From: Helicobacter mustelae
GTDB lineage: Bacteria; Campylobacterota; Campylobacteria; Campylobacterales; Helicobacteraceae
Reading direction: 5' to 3'
DNA: 64,000 nt
Assembly: GCF_900476215.1 (NCBI RefSeq)
Contig: NZ_LS483446.1
Location: forward strand, 496,001-560,000
The notes beneath the pieces were generated by a model. The model did no database searches, was not told the origin of the DNA, and was given only the letters and a program-made list of their open reading frames with translations. The translations under genes and the position numbers were made by a program. This document shows, in pieces, positions 17,143 to 26,591 of the stretch (its first letter is position 1; every line of letters starts with the position of its first letter).

Positions 17143-18963
17143 ATGGGCGGTATTTTCACTTCTCTTGGTACTTCTTATACGGGACTACAAGCCAATCAAT
17201 TGATGGTGGATGTAACTGGGAATAACATCTCTAATGCCAGCAATGAATTCTACAGCCGTGAGCGCGTGCTTTCTGCTCCTGAAAAGTCACTGTTAATAGG
17301 AGGTAATCTTGTGGGTAGAGGGGTGGATATCCAGGCTGTCCAGAGAATCCACAATGATTTTGTTTTTGATCGCTATTCCAAGGCTGCAGAGGCCTATAGT
17401 TTTGCAGAAACAGAGTTCAATCATCTAGAAGAAGCTTCCTCTTTCTTCCCCGATGTGGATGATCTTGGGATCATGTCAGATCTCAAGGAATATTTCAATG
17501 CATGGAAGGATATTTCCAAAAATCCCAGCTATTCAGCTCAAAAGCAAGTACTTGCAGAAAAAGCAAAGGTTTTCACTCAGCACCTCAAGGATGTTCGCTC
17601 TAAGGTTGTGGATCTGCAAAAAAAAGCATCAGATGATTTAGAGATTCGAGTCAAGGAAATCAATGACATTGGTGCGCATATCGCCAAGCTCAATAAAGAA
17701 ATCAAGGTGATGGAGGACAAAGAAATCTATAAGCGGGCCAATACGCTGCGCGATCAACGCGACGAATTGGAATTCAAGATGCGTGAACTTCTTGGTGGGA
17801 ATGTCTTCAAAGATAAATTAGCTAGTCAGGGCAGGTTGGATCGCGATTCTGCGGATTTTGATGAGGATTATTTGTTTAGTATTGGCAGGGGGTTAAACAT
17901 CGTGGATGGAGGTACTTTCCATCCTATTGTTTTGCAGAAGGATAATAATTCTGCTGGTCTTAATCGCGTCTATTTGCAAGGTTATGATTTCAAACCCATT
18001 GAAATTACGGATAAGTTGGTATCTGGGAAGATTGGAGCGTTGATTGACCTGTATAATGATGGGCACAATGGCACCAAGGTGGGAAAATTTCAAAATTATA
18101 TCAACATGCTAGATACCTTTGCAAGGAGCTTCATTGAGGCGAGCAATGCGATTTATGCCCAAAGTGCCACGCATAGGATTGAGAGTGCACCCCTAGAACT
18201 TGAGGATAATGTCGCATTTGGGGATACCAATTACAACCTCAAGCAGGGCAGCTTTGATCTTGTAGTCTATGATGCAGATGGCAATGAAGTCGTAAAAAAA
18301 AGTGTCCAAATCAGTGACATTACCACCATGCGCGATGTGGTCAATCAAATCAATGCAAACACCGATGATAACGGCGATCATAACTCAAAAAATGATGTTG
18401 ATGATTTTTTCAGGGCTTATTACAATAACAAATCCAAGCGCTTCATCATTGAGCCCACAAAGTCTGTCAATGGTTTTTCTGTTGCCATTCGCGATCATGG
18501 CACTAATTTCCCAGGGGTTTTTGGAATCAATAGCTTTTTTGAGGGGGATAGTGCGGCAAATATCGAACTCAATTACGCCTATCAAAAAGATGCGACAACC
18601 ATCCGCACGTGGATGGCTCCTGTGACAGGGAATTTTGAGATTGCTAACATGATGCAGCAAATGCAATATGATGACATTGAGTTTTATGACAATAAATTTG
18701 ATATCAAAAAGATGAAGCTTAGTGAATTTTATGAATTTATCGCAACAAAACTTGCTACAGATACTCAGAGTGCACAAACCACAATGAATACAAAAAAGGC
18801 ACTTTTGGAATCTGCCAAAAAAGAACATTTGTCTATTTCGCAGGTAAGTGTAGATGAGGAAATGGTGAATTTGATCAAATTTCAGAGTGGTTATTCGGCC
18901 AATGCAAAGGTAATTACTGCTATTGATAAGATGATTGACACATTGCTAAGCATCAAGCAATGA
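17143..18963 (+). CDS. flgK: Flagellar hook-associated protein 1 FlgK
   Basis: 606 residues, the usual length in Helicobacter. The N-terminus has the flagellar rod/hook motif (LGTSYTGLQANQLMVDVTGN NIS) and the C-terminus ends in VDEEMVNLIKFQSGYSANAK, the conserved D0 helix pair that forms the coiled-coil wall of the junction. It caps the hook so that flagellin can assemble. Exported by the flagellar type III system without a signal peptide. The stop overlaps the next gene (ATGA). Confidence 0.96.
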   Translation: MGGIFTSLGTSYTGLQANQLMVDVTGNNISNASNEFYSRERVLSAPEKSLLIGGNLVGRGVDIQAVQRIHNDFVFDRYSKAAEAYSFAETEFNHLEEASSFFPDVDDLGIMSDLKEYFNAWKDISKNPSYSAQKQVLAEKAKVFTQHLKDVRSKVVDLQKKASDDLEIRVKEINDIGAHIAKLNKEIKVMEDKEIYKRANTLRDQRDELEFKMRELLGGNVFKDKLASQGRLDRDSADFDEDYLFSIGRGLNIVDGGTFHPIVLQKDNNSAGLNRVYLQGYDFKPIEITDKLVSGKIGALIDLYNDGHNGTKVGKFQNYINMLDTFARSFIEASNAIYAQSATHRIESAPLELEDNVAFGDTNYNLKQGSFDLVVYDADGNEVVKKSVQISDITTMRDVVNQINANTDDNGDHNSKNDVDDFFRAYYNNKSKRFIIEPTKSVNGFSVAIRDHGTNFPGVFGINSFFEGDSAANIELNYAYQKDATTIRTWMAPVTGNFEIANMMQQMQYDDIEFYDNKFDIKKMKLSEFYEFIATKLATDTQSAQTTMNTKKALLESAKKEHLSISQVSVDEEMVNLIKFQSGYSANAKVITAIDKMIDTLLSIKQ

Positions 18964-19715
18964 CACTGCACCAAAAGCTAGAATATCACTATCATCTGAG
19001 AAATGAAAATGAAGATTTTCTTACCCCAGATCCCATTATGGTGCTCAAAGAATATGCAGAACACAAGCATTTTGAGCTCATCGCACTTACCTGTGCGCTT
19101 TTTTCCTATGGAAATGCAAGGCAGATTGTCAAGTTTTTGCGAGCCCTGGATTTTGATTGTTTGGATAAGCGCACGCTTAAGCATGTCATTTTTCCTCATT
19201 ATCGTTTTCAAAATGCTCATGATGTGCAGATGTTTTTTGAGATTTTGCAAAAGATTGGTGCTAGCGGCGGGATCAAGGCAGTGATGTTAGAAGGCTATTA
19301 TCAAGCCAAGCAAAGCCAAGGCCAGGAAGGAATTTTGCGTGCCATTGGCAAATGTATAGAAAAAATGTATGCCCAAATCAAACAGAAACCAAGCAGAGGG
19401 TTAGAGCACTTGCTAGGCAGCAGAGGCGCTTCAAAGTCCCCGCTAAAGCGTTACAATCTTTTCTTGCGTTGGATGGTGCGAAAGGATAAGATTGATTTTG
19501 GATGCTGGAGGGAATTTTTGCCAAGTGATTTGATTTTGCCTCTGGATGTCCATACGTTTATGGTTTCTAGAAAACTTGGGCTTTTAGAGCGCAAGACCTG
19601 TGACCTGAAATCTGCATTGTTGCTCACAGATGTCCTTAAACAATATGACAGCAAAGATCCGGTGAAATATGACTTCGCACTCTATCGAATTGGGCAAGAA
19701 AAAATCCTAATTTAG
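18960..19715 (+). CDS. TIGR02757/DUF2400 family protein
   Basis: 251 residues. The pattern NEDFLTPDPIMVLKEY near the N-terminus, LTCALFSYGNARQI, and the C-terminal DLILPLDVHTFMVSRKLGLL are typical of the uncharacterised TIGR02757 family present in many Campylobacterota and Bacteroidetes. The family resembles HhH-type DNA glycosylase folds, with a conserved LDxHT motif, but no function is established. Starts within the flgK stop; it is probably only cotranscribed, not flagellar. Confidence 0.8.
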   Translation: MTLHQKLEYHYHLRNENEDFLTPDPIMVLKEYAEHKHFELIALTCALFSYGNARQIVKFLRALDFDCLDKRTLKHVIFPHYRFQNAHDVQMFFEILQKIGASGGIKAVMLEGYYQAKQSQGQEGILRAIGKCIEKMYAQIKQKPSRGLEHLLGSRGASKSPLKRYNLFLRWMVRKDKIDFGCWREFLPSDLILPLDVHTFMVSRKLGLLERKTCDLKSALLLTDVLKQYDSKDPVKYDFALYRIGQEKILI

Positions 19716-19739
19716 CTAAGGTTTTTTATTTTTTTTCAC

Positions 19740-19745
19740 TATAAT
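19740..19745 (+). promoter_or_regulatory. Sigma-80 -10 box of rpmB
   Basis: A perfect TATAAT after a T-rich stretch, 34 bases before the rpmB ATG. It fits the Helicobacter housekeeping promoter pattern of periodic T-tracts with a strong -10. Confidence 0.7.
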
Positions 19746-19773
19746 GTCAGAAAGTATTTATAAAGGAAAAGTA

Positions 19774-19962
19774 ATGGCAAAAAAATGTTTTCTTACTGGC
19801 AAGGGACCCATGGTCGGCAATCATGTAAGTCATGCGAACAACAAGACAAAAAAGCGCTCACTTCCCAATCTTAGGACTGTTCGCATCAAACTTGAAGATG
19901 GAGGCTCCATGCGCATCAAAGTCGCAGCTTCTACCTTGCGCACAATGAAAAAACGCTCATAA
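19774..19962 (+). CDS. rpmB: 50S ribosomal protein L28
   Basis: 62 residues beginning [20 protein letters not shown], the conserved start of L28, with [16 protein letters not shown] in the middle and a basic C-terminus. I place the start at ATG 19774 after AAGGAAAAG; an upstream ATG at 19744 overlaps the -10 box and is not credible. It has only the one cysteine of the non-zinc type. Confidence 0.95.
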   Translation: MAKKCFLTGKGPMVGNHVSHANNKTKKRSLPNLRTVRIKLEDGGSMRIKVAASTLRTMKKRS

Positions 19963-19983
19963 CCCAGCTTGATAACCAAGCTG

Positions 19984-20508
19984 ATGAAAAATTTACCAAA
20001 TGTTCTTACAACTTCCAGAATCGTTATCTCAATCTTAATTATTTTTGTTTTGCTGCATGGTACAACTCTGGGGTTTCACTCCCCCAAGGCTGTGGCTTTT
20101 TGGTTTTTTTTGATTGCTTCTATTACAGATTTTTTTGATGGTTATTTGGCGCGCAGATATGATCTGGTCTCGGTTTTTGGTGAAGTTTTTGATCCTCTTG
20201 CAGACAAAATGCTCATCCTTGGTACATTTATTGGTCTGCTTGCTATTGGCGAAATCAATCCCTGGGCAGTGTTTATTATTTTGAGTCGTGAGTTTTTTAT
20301 CACAGGATTGCGTGTGGTGGTTGCTAGCAATCAGCATAGCGTACGTGCAGGGATCTTGGGAAAATGCAAGACGGTTCTGCAAATGGGGGCTGTTTGCCTT
20401 TTGTTGCTGGGCTGGTATGGGGGGGATGTGGTATTGTGGGTGGCTACCTTTGTCACCCTCTATTCTGGTTTGGACTATGCCCTGCGTTATTACAAAAGTA
20501 TGAAATAA
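19984..20508 (+). CDS. pgsA: CDP-diacylglycerol--glycerol-3-phosphate 3-phosphatidyltransferase
   Basis: Makes phosphatidylglycerol phosphate, precursor of phosphatidylglycerol and cardiolipin. The CDP-alcohol phosphotransferase motif DG-x2-AR-x8-G-x3-D-x3-D is complete (DGYLARRYDL...FGEVFDPLAD). Several membrane helices span the 174 residues. ATG 19984 gives the usual N-terminus NLPNVLTTSR; a TTG at 19969 would add five residues. Overlaps the rseP start by one base (TAATG). Confidence 0.92.
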   Translation: MKNLPNVLTTSRIVISILIIFVLLHGTTLGFHSPKAVAFWFFLIASITDFFDGYLARRYDLVSVFGEVFDPLADKMLILGTFIGLLAIGEINPWAVFIILSREFFITGLRVVVASNQHSVRAGILGKCKTVLQMGAVCLLLLGWYGGDVVLWVATFVTLYSGLDYALRYYKSMK

Positions 20509-21569
20509 TGTTTATACTCTTTGCCTGTCTTATTCTCGCATTTTTAATTTTTTTTCATGAATTGGGGCATTTTTTGGCAGCCAAGCTTTTTGGCATTCAT
20601 GTAGAGGTTTTTAGTATTGGTTTTGGTAAAAAGTTGCTTACAAAGACTCACAGGGGCACAGAATACGCACTTTCTTTGATTCCATTGGGTGGATATGTGA
20701 AGCTCAAAGGTCAAAATGATCTTGATGCTCTGCATTCACAAGGGGGAAAAGATAGCTATAGTGACAAAAACCCATTAGTTCGCATTGCCGTACTCTTTGC
20801 AGGTCCTTTTTTTAATCTCATTCTTGCTTTTTTAATCTATGTTGTTGTGGCGATGATGGGCATCCAGGTGATCCCCCCAGTTGTTGGCAAAGTATTGAAG
20901 GATAGTCCTGCTTATGAGGCTGGGATCCTACCAGGAGATCGGATTTTGAGCATCAATAATCAAGGTGTGAATCGCTGGAATCAGGTCTATGAACTCATCA
21001 GTCAGGAGCAAAAAATTCAGCTTAGGATTTTGCGCAATAACATGGAATATGAATTTTTTCTCCAAACAAAGCCTATAGAAGATCCTGCTAATTCCCAAAA
21101 AAAGCATTATCGCATCGGAATTGTCGCGAAAAATGAGATAGAGACCCTATATCTTCCCTTTGATGGGGCACTGGAATATGGGTGTACTAAGGTTTGGGAA
21201 TCTTCCTTTCTCATTCTATCTGGCCTCCAGAAGCTGTTGCAGGGTGCCATCCCCATGACCGAGATTAGTGGGCCGGTGATGATTGTAGATAGCATTGCGC
21301 AGTTTGCCCAAAAGGATTTTGTGGTGATGCTGCTTTGGGTGGCTCTCATTTCTGTGAATCTTGGGATTTTGAATCTCTTGCCAATCCCAGCGCTAGATGG
21401 TGGGCAGATTTTATTCAATCTCTATGAGTTGCTTACCAGAAAGCCACTGCATGAACAAGGTGTCAAATATTTGACTCTACTTGGCTGGCTGATTTTGCTT
21501 GGTCTTATGAGCCTAGGGCTTTATAATGATATAGCTAGGATTTTTACTCAAGGCGCGCTGCATGGCTAA
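20508..21569 (+). CDS. rseP: Site-2 zinc metalloprotease RseP/RasP
   Basis: Intramembrane protease of 353 residues. HELGH lies in the first membrane helix near residue 19, a single PDZ domain around 110-185 contains LPGDRILSINNQ, and the second metal-site motif ALDGGQ is near 298 in a C-terminal membrane helix. It cleaves membrane-bound regulators or signal peptide remnants. I chose ATG 20508, which overlaps the pgsA stop; a longer frame starting at 20364 lies inside pgsA and is an artefact. Overlaps xseA by 8 bases. Confidence 0.94.
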   Translation: MFILFACLILAFLIFFHELGHFLAAKLFGIHVEVFSIGFGKKLLTKTHRGTEYALSLIPLGGYVKLKGQNDLDALHSQGGKDSYSDKNPLVRIAVLFAGPFFNLILAFLIYVVVAMMGIQVIPPVVGKVLKDSPAYEAGILPGDRILSINNQGVNRWNQVYELISQEQKIQLRILRNNMEYEFFLQTKPIEDPANSQKKHYRIGIVAKNEIETLYLPFDGALEYGCTKVWESSFLILSGLQKLLQGAIPMTEISGPVMIVDSIAQFAQKDFVVMLLWVALISVNLGILNLLPIPALDGGQILFNLYELLTRKPLHEQGVKYLTLLGWLILLGLMSLGLYNDIARIFTQGALHG

Positions 21570-22818
21570 TCCTTTGAGTGTATCTGCGCTCAATGCGCAG
21601 ATACAGGCCTTATTAGAGACGACTTTTTTGCAGGTATGCGTGGAGGGGGAGATTAGCAACCTCACCAAGCACAACAGCGGGCATTTTTATTTTTCTATCA
21701 AGGATCAGGATTCTGTTATTTCCTGTGTGCTGTTTCGTGGTAACGCCCAAAAACTTCGCTTTGTGTTAGAAAATGCACAAAAAGTTATCGTGCAGGGCAG
21801 CATCAGCGTATATGTCCCTCGTGGGAATTATCAGATCCTCTGCACCAATATCACCCCTTTTGGCCAGGGTGCGCTGCATCTAGCTTATGAGCAACTTAGA
21901 AAAAAATATGAAAAACTGGGTTATTTTGATGCCGCGCTCAAGAAGAAGATGCCAAAATTCCCTAAAAAAATCGCACTCATCACTTCCAACACAGGCGCGG
22001 CCTTGCAGGATATGCTAAGTGTGGCCAAGAAGCGTTGGAATCTTGTGAAGTTAGTGAATTTTGATACTCTGGTGCAAGGAGATGAGGCAAAATTCCAGAT
22101 TGCAGATCGCATTGCCTATGTGGATGGTTTTTTTGGCAGCTCCGATGCCTTTGATGTGATGATCATTGGGAGAGGTGGGGGCAGCATGGAGGATCTCTGG
22201 GCATTTAATGAAGAGATTGTGATGCAGGCGATTTTTGAGGCTAGGACCCCGATTGTCTCGGCAGTAGGACATGAGATTGATGTGGTGTTGAGTGATTTTG
22301 TCGCAGATCTGCGTGCCCCCACTCCTTCTGCTGCCATGGAGATGATTCTGCCAGAAAAACATCATTGGCTCTTGGTTTTGGATGAGATGGGAGAGGAAAT
22401 CTCTTTGAAAATGCAAAAATATCTAGCACAGATGCAGGATCGACTGTCAGATTATGAATATTTTTTGCAGCAGTGTAATGTGGGGGGTAGGATTCATCTT
22501 GCTGAGGAAATCTTGCAAAATCTCTTGGTATCACTGAAGCAAGCAGCAAGGATTTTTTTTGATTGTAGGGCAAATCTCCTTGCCACAGAAGGACAGATGG
22601 CAATGGCGATGGAAAAATTTTTGCAAGATAAAAAACTCGAGCTTTTGAAATGGGAGAGATTGCTGCGGTGTGAGAGAGAAAAAGATAGAGCCATCCAGAT
22701 TTCTCATGATGGCAGAAAGGTGGATTTGCAAAATCTTGTAATAGGAGATTTGATAGAAATCTTTGATGATCAGGGATTTGTATCCGCGCAGATCACACAG
22801 GATTTCACCAAGCTCTAG
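21562..22818 (+). CDS. xseA: Exodeoxyribonuclease VII large subunit
   Basis: 418 residues. The N-terminal OB-fold domain contains VEGEISNLTKHNSGHFYFSI; the catalytic region has ITSNTGAALQDML, IIGRGGGSMEDLWAFN and AVGHEIDVVLSDFVAD, the XseA hallmark motifs; a helical C-terminal half follows. It degrades single-stranded DNA with XseB, which is not in the window. It converges with the ankyrin gene and overlaps it by 14 bases. Confidence 0.95.
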   Translation: MANPLSVSALNAQIQALLETTFLQVCVEGEISNLTKHNSGHFYFSIKDQDSVISCVLFRGNAQKLRFVLENAQKVIVQGSISVYVPRGNYQILCTNITPFGQGALHLAYEQLRKKYEKLGYFDAALKKKMPKFPKKIALITSNTGAALQDMLSVAKKRWNLVKLVNFDTLVQGDEAKFQIADRIAYVDGFFGSSDAFDVMIIGRGGGSMEDLWAFNEEIVMQAIFEARTPIVSAVGHEIDVVLSDFVADLRAPTPSAAMEMILPEKHHWLLVLDEMGEEISLKMQKYLAQMQDRLSDYEYFLQQCNVGGRIHLAEEILQNLLVSLKQAARIFFDCRANLLATEGQMAMAMEKFLQDKKLELLKWERLLRCEREKDRAIQISHDGRKVDLQNLVIGDLIEIFDDQGFVSAQITQDFTKL

Positions 22819-23638
22819 TGGTGGTTTTGGAGGTTTTATAGAGCGTTTGCTGGGAGTTGTTGATATTGTATTGAATGGCAAAGCCATATTGGATGTTCAT
22901 GACCCCAGAGCTAGAGATTGATACGCTGCGGTAAGCATCACGTGGGATGTTAAGACTAGCAATCCCGGAACTAGAGCGAGGGGCTAGAGTCTTGTTGATA
23001 GGCATTTCTGTGATGAGTTCTCCATTGATATAGAGTGCGACATTAGTGATGGTGATGAAGGAATTTGTGAGATTGGTGGCACTCACTCCTGCTGCGCCAC
23101 TGCTCAAGGTAAAGGCACTGCTAGCAATGGCAAGATGGGAATTGTCCACGCGCAATGCAGGAATCAAGATGCGAGATAGGATGTACCTTGCTGGGGTATC
23201 TCCAGAGTTGTTTGGGATGTTCATATCTGCCCCGGCCTTGATGAGCAGGCGTAGAATATCGATATTATTTTTCATTGCTGCGTATTGCAAAGGAGTATTG
23301 CCTCGAATGCTATCTTTGACATTCACCCTTGCTCCAGCCTTGAGGAGTGCTTCTGTTAGGCGGATATTATTGAATTGCACCACCTTGTGCAATGCGGTTT
23401 CTCCATGGCAGATGGCATTGACATTGGCGTGATAATTGATGAGCAAATACACAGCTTGGGCATTGTTTTTCCTGGCTGCATCATACAAGGGAGTGCTGCC
23501 CCTAAGCCTCGCATTTACATTTGCACCTAGCTGCAGGCCTCTTTTGACATCCTGGAAATTATTGCTAAATAGAAGATAGTCATATTGATTGGCTAGCAAT
23601 AAAGAGGAAAACAAAATTAAGAGAAAAAATCTTTTCAT
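22805..23638 (-). CDS. Exported ankyrin-repeat protein with novel C-terminal domain
   Basis: 277 residues with a clear signal peptide (KRFFLLILFSSLLLANQ, cleavage near residue 17). About five ankyrin repeats occupy residues 25-150 (GSTPLYDAARKNNAQAVYLL; GETALHKVVQFNNIRLTEAL; GNTPLQYAAMKNNIDILRLL). Residues ~165-277 are serine, asparagine and threonine-rich and look like a beta-sandwich that I do not recognise. It is probably periplasmic. It follows the HIT gene by ATGA overlap and closes the murF/ddl gene string. Periplasmic ankyrin proteins in related bacteria have been linked to catalase support, but nothing here shows that. Confidence 0.8.
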   Translation of the reverse strand: MKRFFLLILFSSLLLANQYDYLLFSNNFQDVKRGLQLGANVNARLRGSTPLYDAARKNNAQAVYLLINYHANVNAICHGETALHKVVQFNNIRLTEALLKAGARVNVKDSIRGNTPLQYAAMKNNIDILRLLIKAGADMNIPNNSGDTPARYILSRILIPALRVDNSHLAIASSAFTLSSGAAGVSATNLTNSFITITNVALYINGELITEMPINKTLAPRSSSGIASLNIPRDAYRSVSISSSGVMNIQYGFAIQYNINNSQQTLYKTSKTTTRAW

Positions 23639-24129
23639 TTTTGCTCCTTGAGATAAATTTGAGAAAGTTTTTTGATTTTTTGAAAGATTTCCAAGAAATC
23701 CACGCCATAGACTCTAGTATCTGCGATACTGGTAATAAAATTGGTATCCCCATTATATCGAGGTAAAAGATGCAGATGCAGATGCCCAGGGATCCCAGCA
23801 CCTGCTGCTTTTTTGATATTAATGCCAAAATTCACCCCCTGTGCTCCATATTCATAGAGCATGGGGATGGCTTTTTGGATGATGATTTGGAGATGTAGCC
23901 AGGTTTTGACAGGCAATTTTTCGGGGCTATCGATGTGTATGTTGGGGATAAAAAGCAGATGCCCGGGGATATAGGGGAAGCGATTCATGACCCCATAACA
24001 AAGCTCATCACGATAAAAAACCCTATTTTGTTCATCAAGCTGGGGATTTTGAGAAATCTCACAAAAGATGCAGCCCTCTGTTTGCGTCTCAAAATAATCT
24101 GTGCGCCAGGGAGCATAGATGTTTTGCAT
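23635..24129 (-). CDS. HIT-family nucleotide hydrolase
   Basis: 164 residues with the histidine triad HLHLHLLP near residue 105 and an N-terminal zinc-type CxxC (GCIFCEI). The family hydrolyses dinucleoside polyphosphates or adenylylated substrates; members with this N-terminus resemble Ap4A phosphorylases or FHIT-like proteins. GGAGG precedes ATG 24129. Next to murF as in H. pylori. Confidence 0.9.
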   Translation of the reverse strand: MQNIYAPWRTDYFETQTEGCIFCEISQNPQLDEQNRVFYRDELCYGVMNRFPYIPGHLLFIPNIHIDSPEKLPVKTWLHLQIIIQKAIPMLYEYGAQGVNFGINIKKAAGAGIPGHLHLHLLPRYNGDTNFITSIADTRVYGVDFLEIFQKIKKLSQIYLKEQK

Positions 24130-24137
24130 AGGGCCTC

Positions 24138-25610
24138 CTAAATGAAATTGGGAGCATCATTGGCAAATAAAATGAGATCTCCCTTGTAAGTGGAATTGAG
24201 CAAGAAATTTTGCAGCTGACTCTTGTCTTTGAGCACGATTTTTTGGGGCCTGCGGATGTGCTGGGATAGGATGTGGGAATTGAGTTCCCCGGTGATGATT
24301 GCCATATCAAAAGTAGAGTCAATGGCCTTTGCAAGAGTGATGTTGGATTTTTCATCACTTTCAATGATGCCAGGTGTGATGATGACCTTTCTGCCATCAT
24401 AAAGTCCCGCAATCCGCACAGACTCTAGCATTCCATTGAGATTTCCATTGAAACTGCTATCCAAAATCATCTTGCCATTGACCACTTCCTTTGTCAGGCG
24501 ATGGGGGATTGGCTGCAGGGTGCCAAGCACTCTTTGCATGGTTGGGATGGGGATTTTTAGATGATGGCCAAGCAGGATGGCAGCACTGAGGTTATGGATA
24601 TTGAAGGCTCCAAGAATATTGGTTTTGAAGGTGTAGAAGTTTTGTTCAATCTCTAGCTCAAAGCTTGTTTCTTCAAGATTAGCTTGTTCATTGCGTAACT
24701 CTGTGGGGAAATATTGGATTTTTTTATTTTTGGAGAGATATTGTGGGAAGGTATTGTCTTTGAAAATCAGTGCAAATTCTAGTCTATTGCTCTCTAGCAA
24801 CTCAAATTTTGTCTGCATGATATTCTCAAGTTTTTTAAAATATTCTAGATGTTGCTCGCCAACCTCGCCAATGATGCCATATTGGTGATTGAGCAAATGT
24901 GCAATCTCTGCGATATCACCCTTTTGGCGCGCACCGGCCTCTACGATGTAGATCTCTGTATGGGGAGGGAGATTTTCATTGATGTCGCTAACAATGCCCT
25001 TGATGGTGTTTACACTCCTTGGGGTGGCATAGACTTGGTATTGTGTGCGCAGGATTTGGTAGAGGAAGTTCTTGATGCTGGTTTTTCCATAACTTGCGGT
25101 GATGGCAATAATTTTTAGATCTTTGATGGAGTTGAGTTTTTTTTGCGCTTGTTTTTTGTAGCGGTTAAATAAAATGGCCTCAAAACAATAAGAACAGATG
25201 AGGCTAAAAATCAAACTCAAGAGGAAGAAAATATTGTTGTTGCTCTGTAAAAAGAATACCAAAACATACTGCTGCAATGCCATGAACGCAAATAAGATAA
25301 TAAAAAAAGTTTTGATCCTCCTAGTGAATACGAGTTTTTTGTCTAGTCCGATAGCCCAATTTATCAATAAGGGCAGATAAAAGAGATAGAGGCTGATGAA
25401 GAGCAGAGTGGGGGAGTTGCTAGGCCCCACAGCGATAAAGAGTGCTAGGGGCAGGAGGAAATAGAGAAAATGCCAGATTTGCTTGTGATGTTTTGTGATA
25501 ACACGATAAAAACTATAGTTGTACCATTGGAGATTGGTCTGGAGATAATATGCCAATGCAAAAATAAAAATCCAATTGGAAACAAAATAAAAAACAACAA
25601 GCCAATTCAC
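24138..25610 (-). CDS. murF: MurF-type Mur ligase with N-terminal membrane domain
   Basis: UDP-MurNAc-tripeptide:D-Ala-D-Ala ligase, 490 residues. The first ~155 residues contain about five hydrophobic helices instead of the usual UDP-binding domain. The ligase core starts with the ATP loop ITASYGKTSIKNFL near 171, then EAGARQKGDIAEIA, NIHNLSAAILLG and the C-terminal HRLTKEVVNGKMILDSSFNGN. H. pylori MurF has the same membrane-anchored form (from memory). Start is GTG 25610, one base after the acyP stop. Grouped with ddl, which makes its D-Ala-D-Ala substrate. Confidence 0.9.
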   Translation of the reverse strand: MNWLVVFYFVSNWIFIFALAYYLQTNLQWYNYSFYRVITKHHKQIWHFLYFLLPLALFIAVGPSNSPTLLFISLYLFYLPLLINWAIGLDKKLVFTRRIKTFFIILFAFMALQQYVLVFFLQSNNNIFFLLSLIFSLICSYCFEAILFNRYKKQAQKKLNSIKDLKIIAITASYGKTSIKNFLYQILRTQYQVYATPRSVNTIKGIVSDINENLPPHTEIYIVEAGARQKGDIAEIAHLLNHQYGIIGEVGEQHLEYFKKLENIMQTKFELLESNRLEFALIFKDNTFPQYLSKNKKIQYFPTELRNEQANLEETSFELEIEQNFYTFKTNILGAFNIHNLSAAILLGHHLKIPIPTMQRVLGTLQPIPHRLTKEVVNGKMILDSSFNGNLNGMLESVRIAGLYDGRKVIITPGIIESDEKSNITLAKAIDSTFDMAIITGELNSHILSQHIRRPQKIVLKDKSQLQNFLLNSTYKGDLILFANDAPNFI

Positions 25611-25611
25611 T

Positions 25612-25884
25612 TTAATCCCTTAGAATGACAAAATCTTGGAATGCCTTTGGTGGGATGATTTTGGTTTGCACTGTATCCACCCGCGCGCGCTCAGGTCCGA
25701 TTTTGAGCAGGGAGACAAAGGCGTTGAGGAATTCCATATCTGCCGCACTGGCATAGACTTCTACGCGAAAATCCTCTAGATTTCTTATGCTGCCAGTGAT
25801 TTCTAGCTCCCTTGCTTTTTTTTGTGCAAAATTGCGATATCCCACGCCTTGGACTACGCCAGAAATTAAGATGTGTAGAGTCAT
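25612..25884 (-). CDS. acyP: Acylphosphatase
   Basis: 90 residues. The signature ISGVVQGVGYRNFAQKKA includes the phosphate-binding loop and catalytic arginine, and ITGSIRNLEDFRVEVYA supplies the catalytic asparagine. It hydrolyses acyl phosphates in the cytosol. AAGGAGTAGTA precedes ATG 25884. Confidence 0.94.
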   Translation of the reverse strand: MTLHILISGVVQGVGYRNFAQKKARELEITGSIRNLEDFRVEVYASAADMEFLNAFVSLLKIGPERARVDTVQTKIIPPKAFQDFVILRD

Positions 25885-25886
25885 TA

Positions 25887-26591
25887 CTACTCCTTAAAAT
25901 AAAGCTTTTCTATCATATCTCCTTGCTTCAGGAAAAAATAATGATCGCCTTCCAGCGCGTAGAATCGGCTATTCTTGATGAGTTTTGATATTTTTTCTCC
26001 CGAAGAAAGGCTTGTAGCTGAGTCTTGTTTGCCCCAAAAAATCACTGCCTTTTGTTCAAAATTGGCAAAATGCGGGGTGAAATCCTCATTCACGACATTT
26101 TTGAAGGTATTATACATGCCTTGGTTGAGATTTTTGGCATCCTTGCTGCGCATGAAACTTGTATTGAGGTAGAGGGACTTGCAAAGCTTTGCAAGTAGGA
26201 TTTTTAGTCTGACTTTGAGGGGTTTTTTTTCCAAAATCCCAGCTGAACTTAGCAAAATGATGGGGTAGGGTAGGAGAGTGGCGACCTTGCCCCCAAAGCT
26301 ATGCCCAAAGACAAGTTGGGGAGTTATGTCTAATGCGTGAAAAAATCTCTGCATAATCTCTGCATAATCCTGCGTATTTAGGGTTTGCTCATTGGGGCTG
26401 CGTCCAAATCCTGGTAGATCGATATAGCAATGATTGTATTGGGGAAAATATCTTTCAAAGGCGAGTTTCATGATTTCTTTGTTGCTGCCCCATCCGTGCA
26501 AAAACACGATATTTTGCTCGCTTTGGTGATGGATGAAGTCATAGGCAATGGGAAAATCATGGCCTTGATAGGAGATGATTCTTTGTGCCAT
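25887..26591 (-). CDS. Alpha/beta-hydrolase (BioH-like fold)
   Basis: 234 residues. HGWGSNKE supplies the oxyanion region, GHSFGGKVA the nucleophile elbow with serine near 97, and EGDHYFFLK the C-terminal catalytic histidine. The substrate is unknown; family members include esterases and BioH. It sits between ddl and acyP, overlapping the ddl stop by one base, the order found in H. pylori. It may contribute to envelope metabolism, which is inference. Confidence 0.85.
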   Translation of the reverse strand: MAQRIISYQGHDFPIAYDFIHHQSEQNIVFLHGWGSNKEIMKLAFERYFPQYNHCYIDLPGFGRSPNEQTLNTQDYAEIMQRFFHALDITPQLVFGHSFGGKVATLLPYPIILLSSAGILEKKPLKVRLKILLAKLCKSLYLNTSFMRSKDAKNLNQGMYNTFKNVVNEDFTPHFANFEQKAVIFWGKQDSATSLSSGEKISKLIKNSRFYALEGDHYFFLKQGDMIEKLYFKE

